A stretch of DNA of 64,000 bases from Anaerolineales bacterium (GTDB lineage Bacteria > Chloroflexota > Anaerolineae > 4572-78 > J111). The translations under genes and the position numbers were made by a program. The notes under the pieces were generated by a model. It was given only the letters and a program-made list of their open reading frames with translations, made no database searches and had not been told where the DNA came from. Below, in pieces: positions 35,784-45,693 of this stretch. Numbering within the stretch: the stretch's first letter is position 1; every line of letters starts with the position of its first letter. The stretch lies in NCBI GenBank assembly GCA_015075185.1, contig JABTUW010000001.1, positions 682,001 to 746,000 of the forward strand, given 5' to 3'.

Positions 35784-36082
35784 TTCTGTACAAGTTTGTT
35801 CATTTACATTATTACCTATGCCATGTCCAAATTAGCGTCGAATCTTTCTTGTAAGCCCCTAAGGTTCATCGCAGCAACAGAATTTGGAAAGGGCAGAGCA
35901 ATTGTCCGCAAGCGGATGCTACGCGCCCATTGCCTCAGCATCGCCTAAGCCGCAGGCGTTCCACTGAGCACTTTCCAAATCTCCAAATGCAATTCTTAAC
36001 AGCCTCGTACTTCCAGTGGCTGAACCATGCCTGGGCAAACGGTTCTGTTGAAATCCTGGTTTTGTGTATCCTCACTAGTTCT
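35784..36082. other. Intergenic stretch without a supported gene
   Basis: Between the ECF41 sigma factor region and the IS630-like element. Short open frames here lack ribosome sites and recognisable domains. No clear promoter was seen. Confidence 0.5.
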
Positions 36083-37288
36083 TAGTCAAGAGACTATTGT
36101 CGGGTAAAGGTGGCGTAACTTGATTCTGGCATCAGCCGTCGTGAACTGCCAGACGATCTTGACTTGCTCAGAGTTACGCCGCTTTTCCCAGGCTTGCACT
36201 TTATCAACCAAAACACTTTTCTCGGCGATGCGGTCGTTGGTACACTGCCGGGCCAAGACGCTCAATTCGATTTCAGCCATGTTCAACCAACTGCCGTGTT
36301 TGGGGTAAAAACGATGTCTAGTTTCTCGACCAAGGCGCGGGCTCTCAGGTGGCGGTAATTCGTACAAGGCACTGATCTGATGAGCCGAGAGAGATTATCT
36401 TGTACCAAGGTAATCTTGGTCGCGGTCGGGTAGTAAGTGTTGAGCACCTCAATTACCACGGCGGCCCAATCCAGGCGGGTGTGTATCGCGAACGATAACA
36501 TGGCGACGACCGGCCAACGGCTCACAGACCATATACAGGTCACAGACCCCTCTCGGTAGTATTCGTAATCAACCAGCGTTGTCCCGTGGGCCGTGGTCAG
36601 CGGCGAGCGGACCTCTGAAATCAACTGCTTGGGCGACTCATCCAAACACAATAAGGGGTGCTCAGGATCATAACGGCGTTGATAGACATCCAGGACCGCT
36701 TCCATCTGGCAAACAAACTCGGCACTCTGCCCCGGCGGAATTAGCCAGCCGACCCGCTGGTCAGGCTTAAGTTCATTTTTTAACACCTGGCGGACACTCT
36801 CATACGAAATGCTGTCCACATACTTCAGTTCGACCATCTTTTCGGCCAGCAGCCGCATCGTCATCCAACGGTTCCGACCCTCCGGCACTGGCCCCAGCCG
36901 CAGCGCGATCATGAGCTTCAACTTCGCCATCTATTTTGATGACCTGCGGTCCGCCGCTTGATTTAGCCTGAAGCGCCACCTCAAAGCCCTCTTCCACAAA
37001 GCGTTGGCGCAGCCGTTCAATTGTGCGCAGACTGACATGATAAGTCCGCTTTATTTGTTCGTCCGTCATTTTCAGGCCGCCTTCGGCTTCATCAGCCGCC
37101 AACAACAAGTGCGCCCGTCTGATTTTGGCCGCCGCTTGTTTGCCTTTACGGATGATTTCTTTCAACTGCTCACGTTCTGCGGGGGTCAGGGTCACATGAT
37201 ATTTTTTGGTTGACATCGTTCAGCTCCTTAAGCTCGATGTCAGTTAGTTTATTATCTTTATGTCACCTCGTCAAAAGTCTATTGACTA
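36083..37288. mobile_element. IS630-like insertion sequence
   Basis: Imperfect terminal inverted repeats close the element: left TAGTCAAGAGACTATTGTCG and right, read inward, TAGTCAATAGACTTTTGACG. TA at 36083-36084 and at 37287-37288 fits the TA target duplication of the family. The element lies at the very end of the tyrosine recombinase relic. Its transposase reading frame is broken. Confidence 0.85.
36086..37216 (-). pseudogene. IS630-family transposase, two frameshifts
   Basis: The N-terminal piece (36800-37216) has the helix-turn-helix region (TDEQIKRTYHVSLRTIERLR). The middle piece (36283-36930) has the first two catalytic Asp residues (LCLDESPKQL, LVQDNLS). The last piece (36086-36367) has the Glu (HGSWLNMAEIELS). 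Frames change near 36925 and near 36300. At 36299-36301 one added base (TTT to TTTT) gives FTPKHGSWLN, so the second break may be a sequencing error. All DDE residues survive. Confidence 0.82.
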
Positions 37289-37425
37289 ATATCTAGTCGC
37301 ACTTTGTAACTGTCGCGGTGTCTGACCGGTTGGGGTTGGGACATCGATAAGCGGCGCAATGAGTTTCTCGGTTGAGGCTAGGTCACCTGCCACTGTAGCA
37401 AGTTCTAAATCGGTTAGGGGAATAT

Positions 37426-39016
37426 TCCTGGAGTTTGGCTCTTTGAGCAAAGACAGAAGGGATAAAAATAACGAAAAGGGTGCCAAAAGCGCCCTTTTTT
37501 GTTCAGATGCGGACGGAAGCGGCGACGGAGTTGGTGAGAGCGGCCAGCCAGGTTTCTTTTTCCACCAGTTGTCCCCGGTTCCGAGCCAAGGGGTCGAAAT
37601 TCGGGGGTGCCCAAAGAGCGGCCCGGTAACTGCGCCAGAGGGTGTTGAAAGACCAGCGTTTGGCTCCTGACCACCAAGGGGCCGGGGCGGGCGGTCCGCC
37701 ACATAAGCCCCAGGTGCGATAGCCCGCCAAAACCAGGATGGCATAGACCCAGACTCCATTGGACCGAAACCACGGCGGCGCGTTTATTCCAACACTGCTT
37801 TTCCCCACCCAGCCCGCTTTTCATTTCTCGGTGAGCGACTTCTAACTCCCAGCGCTGCCATAACCAGGCCAAGATCGTTTCAATCGGATAAGGCAATTGC
37901 CAGGTGTCGCCCTGTTGGACGGCCGAAATCAGATAGAAGGAGGGTTCACGGTGTTTGAGTGCCGCTTCTTTTACCGACCAGACGATGCATGCCCTTGACG
38001 ACCAACAGGAATAAGGGTCGTTCGGGCAAGCCGTCGCGGACAAAGGACCTAAGCATTGATAACGCATCTGGATTTGTTTGCCTCGAACCAGCACTTGTCG
38101 TTTGGGCCAGTTGCGCAAACCGGCGTGTAACCACTCGGCGGGTGGGGGCCTTCTGCCCATAACTGGCCGGACGCCCCGGACCAGAATGGGGTTGCGGCAA
38201 CCAATACAAACACCGATTGCGGGCCGTCCGGGTGAGCAAAGTCACTCCTTCCGGCAGCCCCGCCACAGTTCCAGGACATCGAATGCGCCATCGGCCAAGG
38301 CCAGGATGTTTTGTTCTTTTCGTCCCGCCTGATCCAGTTGCCCCGCACCCACTTCAGATAGACCAGTCCGGCCTCCCATTCTCGTCGGGCTGGCTCCTGG
38401 CTGGCGACGGCTTTAGGCGGAAAGGCTGGAATAAAACGGAGCGGAATAGCCCGACTATAGCCGTTTTCCAGCGGGTGAGCCAAGCCCCGGTCAAAAGCGT
38501 TGAGCCCGTTCTATCCCTGGTCGGAAGGCTGGCGAACGGGCTGATTTCAGCCAACTCGTCCCTGGCATCTTCAAACTGCTCCGGCTGATTTGTGTCCCAT
38601 CCAGCCCGACCCCATACGGCTCTGTCACGGCTACTGCCTCCAGCGTTTCTCTGAACAAGATGCCGTTGAGCTGCTCCTCGTCAAATCGCTCCCCGACTAA
38701 ACAAGCGATACCACCCACTCCAATCCCCGCCGTTCCCTAAGCTCAAGATCGCCTGGGCGATCGTATGCCGTCCAAAATTGAACAGTTCGGCCAAGACTAA
38801 GCCCACCCCTCGCCAGTACGGTCGCGCTTGCTTGAACGCCGCTCGATGCACCTCGAGTAACTGGATTAACGTTTGCAGCAGCGTTGGTATTTCACTCCCG
38901 TTTGTGTTATCCTTCATGGCAGAAGCCTCCTGGGTTTTGTTTGGTCTCGTAACCATAACTTTACCCAAGAGGCTTCTTTTTTTCAATACCCCTGCCAAAA
39001 AGGCCAAACTCCAGGA
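37426..39016. mobile_element. IS4/IS701-like element, decayed
   Basis: A perfect 14-base inverted repeat marks the ends: TCCTGGAGTTTGGC at 37426-37439 and its complement at 39003-39016. The element is about 1.59 kb and sits inside the recombinase gene. No target-site duplication is evident. The transposase inside is broken in several places. Confidence 0.75.
37440..38917 (-). pseudogene. DDE transposase of the IS4/IS701-like element
   Basis: The start is at the ATG at 38917, with GGAGG upstream (MKDNTNGSEIPTLLQTLIQL). Coding signal then moves through several frames: a GVGLDGTQI segment, GYSRAIPLRFIPAFPPKAV, a TRTARNRCLYWLP segment, and finally WQRWELEVAHREMKSGLGGE followed by KQCWNKRAAVVSVQW. 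The last carries the catalytic Glu region. At least four frame changes make it non-functional as read. Confidence 0.8.
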
Positions 39017-39550
39017 TGCTGCTTTTTCTCAAGAAGCAGATCCAAGAATGCGCCTTTAGGTCGATAGAAGCCACATTGAGCACACGTCATGCGATGCTCA
39101 CATTGTTCGAAAAAGTCGTAGGTGCAGTAGCCATGTCCCAAGTCATAATACTTCCACGGTAAGCTATTTGCAGCATCGCCATTCAACACAGCGTCTTGGT
39201 CAATAAGCACCGCAATGGTTCGCACATTCCGACTAAAGTAGCCAGCGTCAGCGTAGGATTTTGCAAGTTTCGTGGGTGAAATCTTTGTGTAGTGCTGCGT
39301 GGTATTCGGATGTTTGTGACCCAGCCAAGCTTGTAATTCGAACAAAGACATTGGTTCTTTGGCATTGTATAACTGGCTAGCAATTGTAGAGCGTGCCCGA
39401 TGGCTGGTGATATTCCCACGGGCATCCTGTTCTGGGACACCAGCTTTACGGCATAAGATGGGTATCAATGCGTTATTGATATATGAATTCCCTAATTGAC
39501 GGCCACGACGATAAGAAAACAAAAGGCTACCATTTCAGAAGTCTTAGAGT

Positions 39551-40418
39551 CTAGAGCGTGTTATGCACTTTAAGATTTGACAAGGCGGGTATGCTGACAA
39601 GATGGAACGAAAAGCATACCCGAGTGATGTAACTGATGATGAATGGGCCTTCGCCGCGCCCTATTTGACCTTGATGAGCGAAGATGCGCCGCAACGCGAG
39701 CATGAGTTGCGCGAAGTGTTCAATAGCTTGCGTTGGCTGGTGCGAGCCGGGGCGGCCTGGTGGATGATGCCCAATGACCTGCCGCCGTGGTACACGGTCT
39801 ATCAACAGACCCAGCGCTGGATTAGTGCGGGCGTTTTTGAAGCGATGGTCCACGATTTGCGGGCGTTGTTGCGATTGGCAGTGGGTCGAACTGAGCAACC
39901 GTCGGCAGCGATTTTCGATGGACGGACGCTGCAATCGACCCCGGAAAGCGGTCAGCGAGCCGGTTACGATGGGCATAAACGCAAAAAGGGCAGCAAAACC
40001 CATATCGCGGTGGATACCTTGGGTCACTTGCTGGCGTTGTATGTCACCCCAGCCAACGAACAGGAACGTGCTCAAGTCGGTGAACTGGCCCAGCAGGTCC
40101 AAGAAGCGACCGGTGATGCGGTTAAAGTCGCCTTTGTCGACCAAGGCTACACGGGCGACACAGCCGCTCAGGAGGCCGCTGAACGCGGCATCGAACTGAT
40201 AGTCGTCAAGTTGGCAGAGGCCAAGAAAGGTTTCGTGCTGCTGCCCAAACGGTGGGTGGTCGAACGCAGTTTCGCCTGGGCTGCCCGGTTTCGCCGGCTG
40301 GCGCGGGACTATGAACGTTTGCCCGAAACCCTGGCTGGGCTGCACTTCTTGGCTTTTGCCATGGTGATGCTCAAGCAGGCTGTTCATCTTATTACCCAAA
40401 GTTCATAACACGCTCTAG
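39551..40418. mobile_element. IS5-like insertion sequence, apparently intact
   Basis: Terminal inverted repeats AGCGTGTTATGCACTTT and (complement) AGCGTGTTATGAACTTT differ at one base. Both ends are flanked by CTAG (39551-39554, 40415-40418), consistent with the YTAR target of IS5-type elements. Length is about 860 bases. It has one uninterrupted transposase gene. Confidence 0.88.
39602..40408 (+). CDS. IS5-family transposase
   Basis: 268 residues, full length for the IS427/IS1031-like groups. The N-terminal segment YPSDVTDDEWAFAAPYLTL is typical. The DDE triad is complete: AAIFDGRTLQS, AFVDQGYTG and VVERSFAWAARFRRLARDYE. The gene is read in one frame, fills the element almost end to end, and is the only transposase in the window that looks functional. 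Its terminal repeats are nearly perfect, so this is the youngest insertion in the nest. Confidence 0.93.
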   Translation: MERKAYPSDVTDDEWAFAAPYLTLMSEDAPQREHELREVFNSLRWLVRAGAAWWMMPNDLPPWYTVYQQTQRWISAGVFEAMVHDLRALLRLAVGRTEQPSAAIFDGRTLQSTPESGQRAGYDGHKRKKGSKTHIAVDTLGHLLALYVTPANEQERAQVGELAQQVQEATGDAVKVAFVDQGYTGDTAAQEAAERGIELIVVKLAEAKKGFVLLPKRWVVERSFAWAARFRRLARDYERLPETLAGLHFLAFAMVMLKQAVHLITQSS

Positions 40419-40563
40419 TTATCCACCTGGCGTTAGCAAAACTTGACCGGTTTTGAGGAGATAAGCGGAGGACTCACCTGAAAGGAATTGGCCGGGAAAA
40501 TCGAGTGACTGGAAAGAGGGCTGGTCGAAGCGGGACCGCTGCCGGGATTACCTATTTGCATCC

Positions 40564-41226
40564 TCACCAGTGAAAGCAGAGAGGCAAGTAGGGACGAAAA
40601 TTGCACCTCCGGGCTTGCCCTCCGTGGTCAAACTCGATGTCTACTCTGAATTCGTTCCCCGCGCGGAATTTGACCAGTCCGGTGTCATGCACAAATTGAA
40701 CAGCGGGTGAGAGTGATCCCGGCCTTGGCATCATCATTTCCAGGCCGGTAATTTCCCGAAAGCCACAGGCGTGCTCCAACGGCTGGCGGCGGTCTGCGGG
40801 AAAAGTATCGGGCCGGCCCCCAAACGGAATGACAAAGAGCAGCGGCTCGACAGGCCGGGTGCCGGCGGCGATGTCAATTTGCAGCGGCGGGGGCAGGTAA
40901 GGCGGGCAGTAAGCCCAGGTGGCAAACGGCAGCGCTGCGCCTCGTTCTGGACGGACGCACAGGCCAAAGGGCGAGTAACCGCTGTGGTGGTACTGCCAGC
41001 GCTCCCACAAATGCGTCGGGGCGATGACCGGGCTGCGTACTTCTGGCTCATTTTCTACCCACAAAAACTCCAGCATCGCATTCTGAAAAAAGATACGCCG
41101 GTTGGTGGTCCCCTGGCCAGGGTGATTGTTCCGGGTCCCCTCGGTTAGTCCGAAGGCAAGCAGTTCATCAACCTCGGGCGCGCCAGCGGTGGTACAAATA
41201 AAGAGATGATCAAGTTCAAGTTTCAT
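40564..41226 (-). CDS. VOC-fold (glyoxalase-like) protein
   Basis: 220 residues. The N terminus LELDHLFICTTAGAPEVDEL begins a vicinal oxygen chelate domain of the Glyoxalase_3-like type, with RRIFFQNAMLEFLWVENEPE as the second conserved strand pair. The C-terminal part is less typical. Metal ligands cannot be fixed with certainty (His7 and Glu53 or Glu58 are candidates). The ATG at 41226 has GAGGGA upstream. It is separated by about 200 bases from the HxlR regulator, which runs the same way. Confidence 0.75.
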   Translation of the reverse strand: MKLELDHLFICTTAGAPEVDELLAFGLTEGTRNNHPGQGTTNRRIFFQNAMLEFLWVENEPEVRSPVIAPTHLWERWQYHHSGYSPFGLCVRPERGAALPFATWAYCPPYLPPPLQIDIAAGTRPVEPLLFVIPFGGRPDTFPADRRQPLEHACGFREITGLEMMMPRPGSLSPAVQFVHDTGLVKFRAGNEFRVDIEFDHGGQARRCNFRPYLPLCFHW

Positions 41227-41443
41227 CGGATAATCCCTCTTATCCGGTCGCCTGCCCTTTATTCATTGATAACCCAGGTGCCGGCCAAATGGTCGTACAA
41301 ACAGCGATGCTCCTGCCCAAAGATGTGACCTCAATTGCTGTCGGAGGCGGCAGGGTCAACTGACCCATCGTTAAGATAACTGCCACTCAGGCTCAGGGGA
41401 ACTGCCGAGTGGGCCCAGGAGAGTAAGCGAAACGAATGAAGGA

Positions 41444-42103
41444 TTAAGGTGAGCCTGGCAGCCCGCATAAATCTAAGAAACGGTTCAAAGCGGCAGGATC
41501 ACCCTCAACCCGAATAAGTCCTTTAGCCACTGCCTCCTCCGGTTGGATCTGGCGCTGCAATAACCCCAGATACAAGGCAATGTTGGTCCACAATACAACA
41601 TCCGGCTTTAAGCTCTCCCCCTGGCGAACGTCAATCTTACCCTCGTTAATCTGCACTTGCAGAACTTCATTACCCACATGTAATTCGTAGGTTTCACGAA
41701 TACCCTGGGCCAATTCCGGCCGAAAAAAGGTTTTGAGGGTCAGCGCGTAGGATCCTATTGGCAGCAAGGCCGCCCCTTCCGGCGAAGAGGGCACAAATCG
41801 GCTACCCCATTTGCCCAGTTCCAGCAGCGTCTTTTCTAACATCTTTCCCACCGGAGTCAACTCATAGACGGTGGACCCAGCGGGTGGGGGGAGGGCGCGG
41901 CGACAGAGCAAGCCCTGCTGTTCCAGATGCTTGAGCCGTTCGGCCAGCAAATTGGTACTGATGTCCGGCAGTCCGGCCAGAAGATCTTTAAATCGGCGGG
42001 GGCCAGCCATCAATTCCCGAATAATCAGCAGGGTCCAGCGTTCTCCAACAATATCAAGCGCGTAAGCCAGCCCACAATATTGGTTGTAACTTCGATCTTT
42101 CAT
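41444..42103 (-). CDS. HxlR-family regulator fused to an SCP2-like domain
   Basis: 219 residues. The first 105 form an HxlR winged helix with CGLAYALDIVGERWTLLIIR and an N-terminal Cys (YCGLAY) like the redox or aldehyde sensor Cys of HxlR. Residues 120-215 (ETYELHVGNEVLQVQINEGK, LKPDVVLWTN, LIRVEGDPAALNRFLDL) look like a sterol-carrier SCP2-type domain, which may bind a hydrophobic ligand. It is divergent from the reductase gene at 42430, and the 326-base gap between them holds a consensus promoter and a dyad. It probably controls that gene. Confidence 0.88.
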   Translation of the reverse strand: MKDRSYNQYCGLAYALDIVGERWTLLIIRELMAGPRRFKDLLAGLPDISTNLLAERLKHLEQQGLLCRRALPPPAGSTVYELTPVGKMLEKTLLELGKWGSRFVPSSPEGAALLPIGSYALTLKTFFRPELAQGIRETYELHVGNEVLQVQINEGKIDVRQGESLKPDVVLWTNIALYLGLLQRQIQPEEAVAKGLIRVEGDPAALNRFLDLCGLPGSP

Positions 42104-42327
42104 AAGATTTTTCCGTACGGTGTTCGTTAAAAAGATTACTGAGTTGGGTGATGTCTCTTTTCAAAGGATGGGTTATATTAGTAATTTTGAATATAGAGAG
42201 GCAGATTGGCTTCTGTTAGTCTTAATCCCGGACCATCAGCACTCTTAGCCTGGTACTTATAAAGTATACAAAAAATTAACAAAATTTCAAATTTGATTTT
42301 TTACACCTTAAATATTGATATACCTAC

Positions 42328-42356
42328 TTGACTTTTTGAAGTAACAGTCTTATAAT
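42328..42356 (+). promoter_or_regulatory. Consensus sigma-70 promoter for the reductase gene
   Basis: TTGACT at 42328-42333 and TATAAT at 42351-42356 with 17 bases between. It reads toward the gene at 42430, giving a leader of about 65 bases. Confidence 0.8.
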
Positions 42357-42376
42357 ACTAGAACATTTGTGCTAGT
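42357..42376. promoter_or_regulatory. Operator-like dyad at the transcription start
   Basis: ACTAGAACATTTGTGCTAGT is a palindrome apart from the central bases and one pair. It lies directly after the -10 box, where a repressor would block initiation. The core GAAC-N4-GTGC is close to the Gram-positive LexA box; HxlR control is the alternative. Confidence 0.6.
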
Positions 42377-42429
42377 TTGCGAAGATGCCTGTACTTTCAT
42401 CAGAAATTTACGAACAAAGGAGAGACAGT

Positions 42430-42992
42430 GTGAGAAAACTCACCACCTACGACTTTCTAACCTTAAATGGTTTCTTCAAGGGGCCGAATGAGGATAACAC
42501 CTGGCATACCCACGGCGAGGAAGAGGCCAAGTATTCGGAGGAAGCGTTGGGGGAGGAGAACGTTCTGCTCTTTGGCCGGAAAACATACGAGATGATGGCC
42601 AGTTTCTGGCCGACCCCTCAGGCAAAGGCATTGTTCCCTCAGGTGGCTGCCGGGATGAACAACGCCGAAAAAAACGTCTTCTCCCGATCGCGTTTGAACC
42701 GGCCTGGGAAAACACGCGAGTTGTCAGCGGTGATGTTGTGACGAAGATAGGCGAAGTCAAAAAATCGCCCGGCCAGGATATGACCATTCTGGGCAGTGGG
42801 TCTATCACCAGCCTGTTCACCGACCACAGTCTTATTGACGAGTATCAATTTATGATTGACCCGGTAGCAATCCCCAATGGTACGCCGGTTTTCAAGAACA
42901 TCCATCAGAAACTCAACTTATGGCTCATCGGCTCAAAAGTATTCAACAGCGGCGTGGTGCTGTTGAATTACCAACCGATCAAGCAAGGGTAA
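42430..42992 (+). pseudogene. RibD/DHFR-like reductase with one frameshift
   Basis: The start is the GTG at 42430, with AAAGGAG six bases upstream (MRKLTTYDFLTLNGFFKG). The first frame gives LLFGRKTYEMMASFWPT and is broken near 42688-42692. The second frame then gives FEPAWENTRVVSGDVVTKIG and ILGSGSITSLF...LIDEYQFMIDPVAIPNGTPVF to the end at 42992. One added base near CGATCGCGTTT restores RSPFEPAWEN, so this may be an intact gene with a sequencing error. Members are dihydrofolate reductase-fold NADPH oxidoreductases of unknown substrate. It is the first of five such genes in this cluster. Confidence 0.8.
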
Positions 42993-43003
42993 GGAGAATA
43001 ACT

Positions 43004-43399
43004 ATGAACATTGTACTGTGGATTCTTCAGGTGTTGTTGGCGGCTCAGTTTGTATTTCACGGGTGGATTTTCTTGTTCCCACCCGCCGACTTGGTTGACA
43101 TCATAAACGCTAATTATGCACCCTGGTTTCGCATTTTTCTGGGAGTAGCCGAATGGCTCGGCGCCGCCGGTCTGATCCTGCCGGGCATAACCCGGATTAT
43201 GCCCTGGTTCATTCCTTTGGCTTCGTTGGGACTGGCAATTGTTGCAGGCAGCGCCACTGTTTATCATCTGTCCAGGGGCGAAACCAGCAGCGCGATTATG
43301 ACGGCTGTCTTGTTTGTTCTGTGCGCGTTTGTCGCTTACATGCGCTGGAAAGTAAAACCTATTACCTCGCGACAGTCAGCCCAAGAAGGTAGGGGGTAA
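43004..43399 (+). CDS. DoxX-family membrane protein
   Basis: 131 residues; ATG at 43004 with AAGGAG seven bases upstream, 11 bases after the reductase stop. Four membrane helices are visible: VLWILQVLLAAQFVFHGWIF, FRIFLGVAEWLGAAGLILPG, MPWFIPLASLGLAIVAGSAT and IMTAVLFVLCAFVAYMRW. This is the DoxX/DUF4281-like four-helix layout. Such proteins accompany oxidoreductases and stress genes, and the activity is not established. It is likely co-transcribed with the upstream reductase. Confidence 0.85.
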   Translation: MNIVLWILQVLLAAQFVFHGWIFLFPPADLVDIINANYAPWFRIFLGVAEWLGAAGLILPGITRIMPWFIPLASLGLAIVAGSATVYHLSRGETSSAIMTAVLFVLCAFVAYMRWKVKPITSRQSAQEGRG

Positions 43400-43431
43400 A
43401 AGAATAAGAGTTTCGCAGTTCAAATATTTTT

Positions 43432-43500
43432 AACCACAGACAGATTTCACAAAAATCCTTTCAATTTTCTGTGTAATTCGTGCGCTGCGCGTCTGTGGTT
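43432..43500. repeat. Intergenic palindromic repeat of a different subfamily
   Basis: AACCACAGAC at 43432-43441 and GTCTGTGGTT at 43491-43500 form perfect 10-base terminal inverted repeats around a 49-base centre. It has the same overall layout and similar ends as the AACCACAAAG family but a different core. It separates the DoxX gene from the exporter gene. Confidence 0.8.
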
Positions 43501-43559
43501 AGTTTTTGGCACAATGCTTTAATTGTGTAAGTGCTAAGAAAATTACTTAGGGGGAATTT

Positions 43560-45188
43560 ATGACTGCTGTTAAAGAAAAAGAAGTGCGCCCGAACGCCGT
43601 GGCCTCGCCCAAAGCAGGCCAGCGCGAATGGATCGGGCTGGCCGTGCTGATGCTGCCAACCCTGCTGATTGTAATGGATTTGACCGTACTGCACCTGGCC
43701 GTGCCTCACCTGAGCGCGGACTTGCAGCCCAGCAGCACCCAACTGCTGTGGATTGTGGACATCTATGGCTTTATGATCGCCGGTTCGCTGGTGACGATGG
43801 GCACGCTGGGCGACCGGATTGGCCGGCGCAAGCTGCTGTTGATGGGAGCCGCCGCGTTTGGCGTGGCCTCGGTGCTGGCCGCTTTCTCACCCAGCGCCGA
43901 ACTGCTGATTGCGGCGCGCGCTCTGCTCGGCGTTGCCGGAGCCACCTTGATGCCCTCGACCATGTCTCTGATCCGCAATATGTTCCTGGACGAAAAAGAG
44001 CGCACGATGGCTATCGGGATTTGGGTTTCCGGTTTTTCCGTAGGCAGCGCCATCGGGCCGCTGGTCGGCGGGTTTTTGCTGGAGCATTTCTGGTGGGGGT
44101 CGGTCTTTTTGTTGGGTGTCCCGGTGATGGCGCTGCTGCTCGCGTTGGGGCCGATGCTGCTGCCTGAATACCGCGATACCCAGGCGGGCCGGCTGGACCT
44201 GTTCAGCGCCGCCCTCTCACTGGTGGCAGTGCTGGCGGTGATTTATGGCCTCAAGCATATTGCTCAGGATGGTCTGGGCTGGCGGCCGATTCTGTTCATC
44301 CTGGCAGGCCTGGTTACCGGCGGTGTGTTTGTGCAGCGGCAGCGAAAGTTGGCTGATCCGCTGATTGACCTGGGTCTCTTTCGGCTGCCGGCTTTCAGCA
44401 TGTCGCTTGTCACCTACACTCTTGGCGTTTTTGTGGCGTTTGGCGTTTTTCTCTTCATCGCCCAATACTTGCAGCTTGTCTTGGGGTTGTCTCCCTTGCA
44501 GGCGGGGCTGTGGTCGGTGCCGGGGGCTATCACCTCGATTATCGGCTCTAACGTAGCGCCGGTGCTGGTGCGCCGGATACGTCCAGCCTTTATCATCGCC
44601 GGCGGCCTGGTGCTTGGCGCAGTCGGCTTTGGGCTGCTAACTCAAATTGGTACAGACTCCCTCGAGCTGGTCGTACTGGGCTGGGGCATTATGTCCCTCG
44701 GCTTTGGGACGACATTCACCCTGACCGCCGATCTGGTGGTCGGAACTGCTCCGGCGGAACGGGCCGGAGCCGCCTCGGCGCTTTCGGAGACCGGGGCCGA
44801 GTTCGGCGGAGCGCTCGGCATCGCCGTTTTGGGTACGCTCGGAACCGCCATTTATCGCAGCGGCGTGGCCGCCGATCTGCCTGCCGGTATCTCTGCCGAA
44901 GCGGCCAAAGCGGCGGAGGAAACGCTCAGCGGCGCGGTGACAATGGCCAGCCAACTCCCCACCTCGCTTGGCGCGGCGCTGCTCGGCGTAGCCCACGAAG
45001 CGTTCATCCAGGGGTTACAGATAACCTCCATCATCGGCGCGGTGGTCATGATTGGCCTCGCCATCCTGACGGTGGTCTGGCTGCGGCACATCGGCCACGA
45101 CGACGAAACAGCAAATCAAACGGAACCGAAACACTCGGCTCTCCCCTCTCCGTTACCCATCCAACCTGACGTTTACTATGTTGATTGA
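43560..45188 (+). CDS. DHA2-type MFS drug exporter
   Basis: 542 residues with about 14 membrane helices, the EmrB/QacA layout. Motifs seen are LPTLLIVMDLTVLHLAVPHL in helix 1 (Asp embedded in the membrane), GTLGDRIGRRKLLLMG as MFS motif A, and WVSGFSVGSAIGPLVGGFLL as the antiporter motif. Such pumps use proton exchange to expel cationic or hydrophobic drugs. The gene stands alone between a palindromic repeat and the PhnB-like gene, without an adjacent TetR regulator. Confidence 0.93.
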   Translation: MTAVKEKEVRPNAVASPKAGQREWIGLAVLMLPTLLIVMDLTVLHLAVPHLSADLQPSSTQLLWIVDIYGFMIAGSLVTMGTLGDRIGRRKLLLMGAAAFGVASVLAAFSPSAELLIAARALLGVAGATLMPSTMSLIRNMFLDEKERTMAIGIWVSGFSVGSAIGPLVGGFLLEHFWWGSVFLLGVPVMALLLALGPMLLPEYRDTQAGRLDLFSAALSLVAVLAVIYGLKHIAQDGLGWRPILFILAGLVTGGVFVQRQRKLADPLIDLGLFRLPAFSMSLVTYTLGVFVAFGVFLFIAQYLQLVLGLSPLQAGLWSVPGAITSIIGSNVAPVLVRRIRPAFIIAGGLVLGAVGFGLLTQIGTDSLELVVLGWGIMSLGFGTTFTLTADLVVGTAPAERAGAASALSETGAEFGGALGIAVLGTLGTAIYRSGVAADLPAGISAEAAKAAEETLSGAVTMASQLPTSLGAALLGVAHEAFIQGLQITSIIGAVVMIGLAILTVVWLRHIGHDDETANQTEPKHSALPSPLPIQPDVYYVD

Positions 45189-45247
45189 TCGGGCTATCAT
45201 CACAGTTTTGAAACAAAAATATTAACCAATTGAAAGGAAACAAAAAA

Positions 45248-45676
45248 ATGACAATCGTAAACCCTTATTTGAACTTTGATGGTAATTGCAAGGAAGCCTT
45301 TAACTTTTACAAGTCGGTTTTTGGCGGCGAATTTGCGACGGTTATGCGCTTCAAAGATGTGCCGGCCGAATATCAAATGAGCGCCAGCGAAAGTGAAAAA
45401 ATCATGCATATCGCCTTACCCATCGGAGGGGACACCATGCTGATGGGCAGCGACGCACCGGCCAGCATGCAGCCTGACCCCTTTGGCAAAAATATTCATA
45501 TTTCCATCAGCACCACTAGCGAAGCGGAAGCAAAGCGATTATTCAACGGGCTTTCAGCGGGCGGGCAGGTCACGATGCCTCTGGACAAGGCGTTCTGGGG
45601 GGATTACTTTGGCATGCTGACCGATAAATTTGGTATTCCGTGGATGGTCAGTTACGCCTATAACCAGCAGAGATAA
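45248..45676 (+). CDS. PhnB-like VOC protein
   Basis: About 142 residues from the ATG at 45248, with GAAAGGAAAC upstream. The sequence is that of the PhnB/3-demethylubiquinone methyltransferase-like VOC family: NPYLNFDGNCKEAFNFYKSV, then KIMHIALPIGGDTMLMGSDA and FWGDYFGMLTDKFGIPWMVS. These small proteins are very common in soil bacteria and have no settled enzymatic activity despite the old name. It is one of four VOC genes in the cluster. Confidence 0.88.
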   Translation: MTIVNPYLNFDGNCKEAFNFYKSVFGGEFATVMRFKDVPAEYQMSASESEKIMHIALPIGGDTMLMGSDAPASMQPDPFGKNIHISISTTSEAEAKRLFNGLSAGGQVTMPLDKAFWGDYFGMLTDKFGIPWMVSYAYNQQR

Positions 45677-45693
45677 GCGGTTACGACTTGGCA

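Larger units (their letters stand above)
37286..39540 (-). pseudogene. Tyrosine recombinase interrupted by an IS element
   Basis: The right part (39017-39522) encodes most of the catalytic domain: HRARSTIASQL (Arg), AWLGHKHPNTTQHYTKI (His box and Tyr nucleophile) and a Cys-rich C-terminal segment. At LLLEKKQ it runs into an IS. Across the IS, at 37289-37425, the frame continues as IPLTDLELATVAGDLASTEK and DVPTPTGQTPRQL, the usual tail of this integrase type. The N-terminal half is missing at the IS5 side. Two or three separate IS insertions therefore hit one gene. Confidence 0.82.

Noticed and set aside
35724..35948. 74-codon plus-strand ORF before the IS630-like element
   Set aside because: No ribosome site, overlaps the sigma factor upstream region, and has no coding features.
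43432..43500. Thirteenth copy of the defence-island repeat
   Set aside because: Ends are similar (AACCACAGAC) but the core differs, so it is listed as a separate subfamily.
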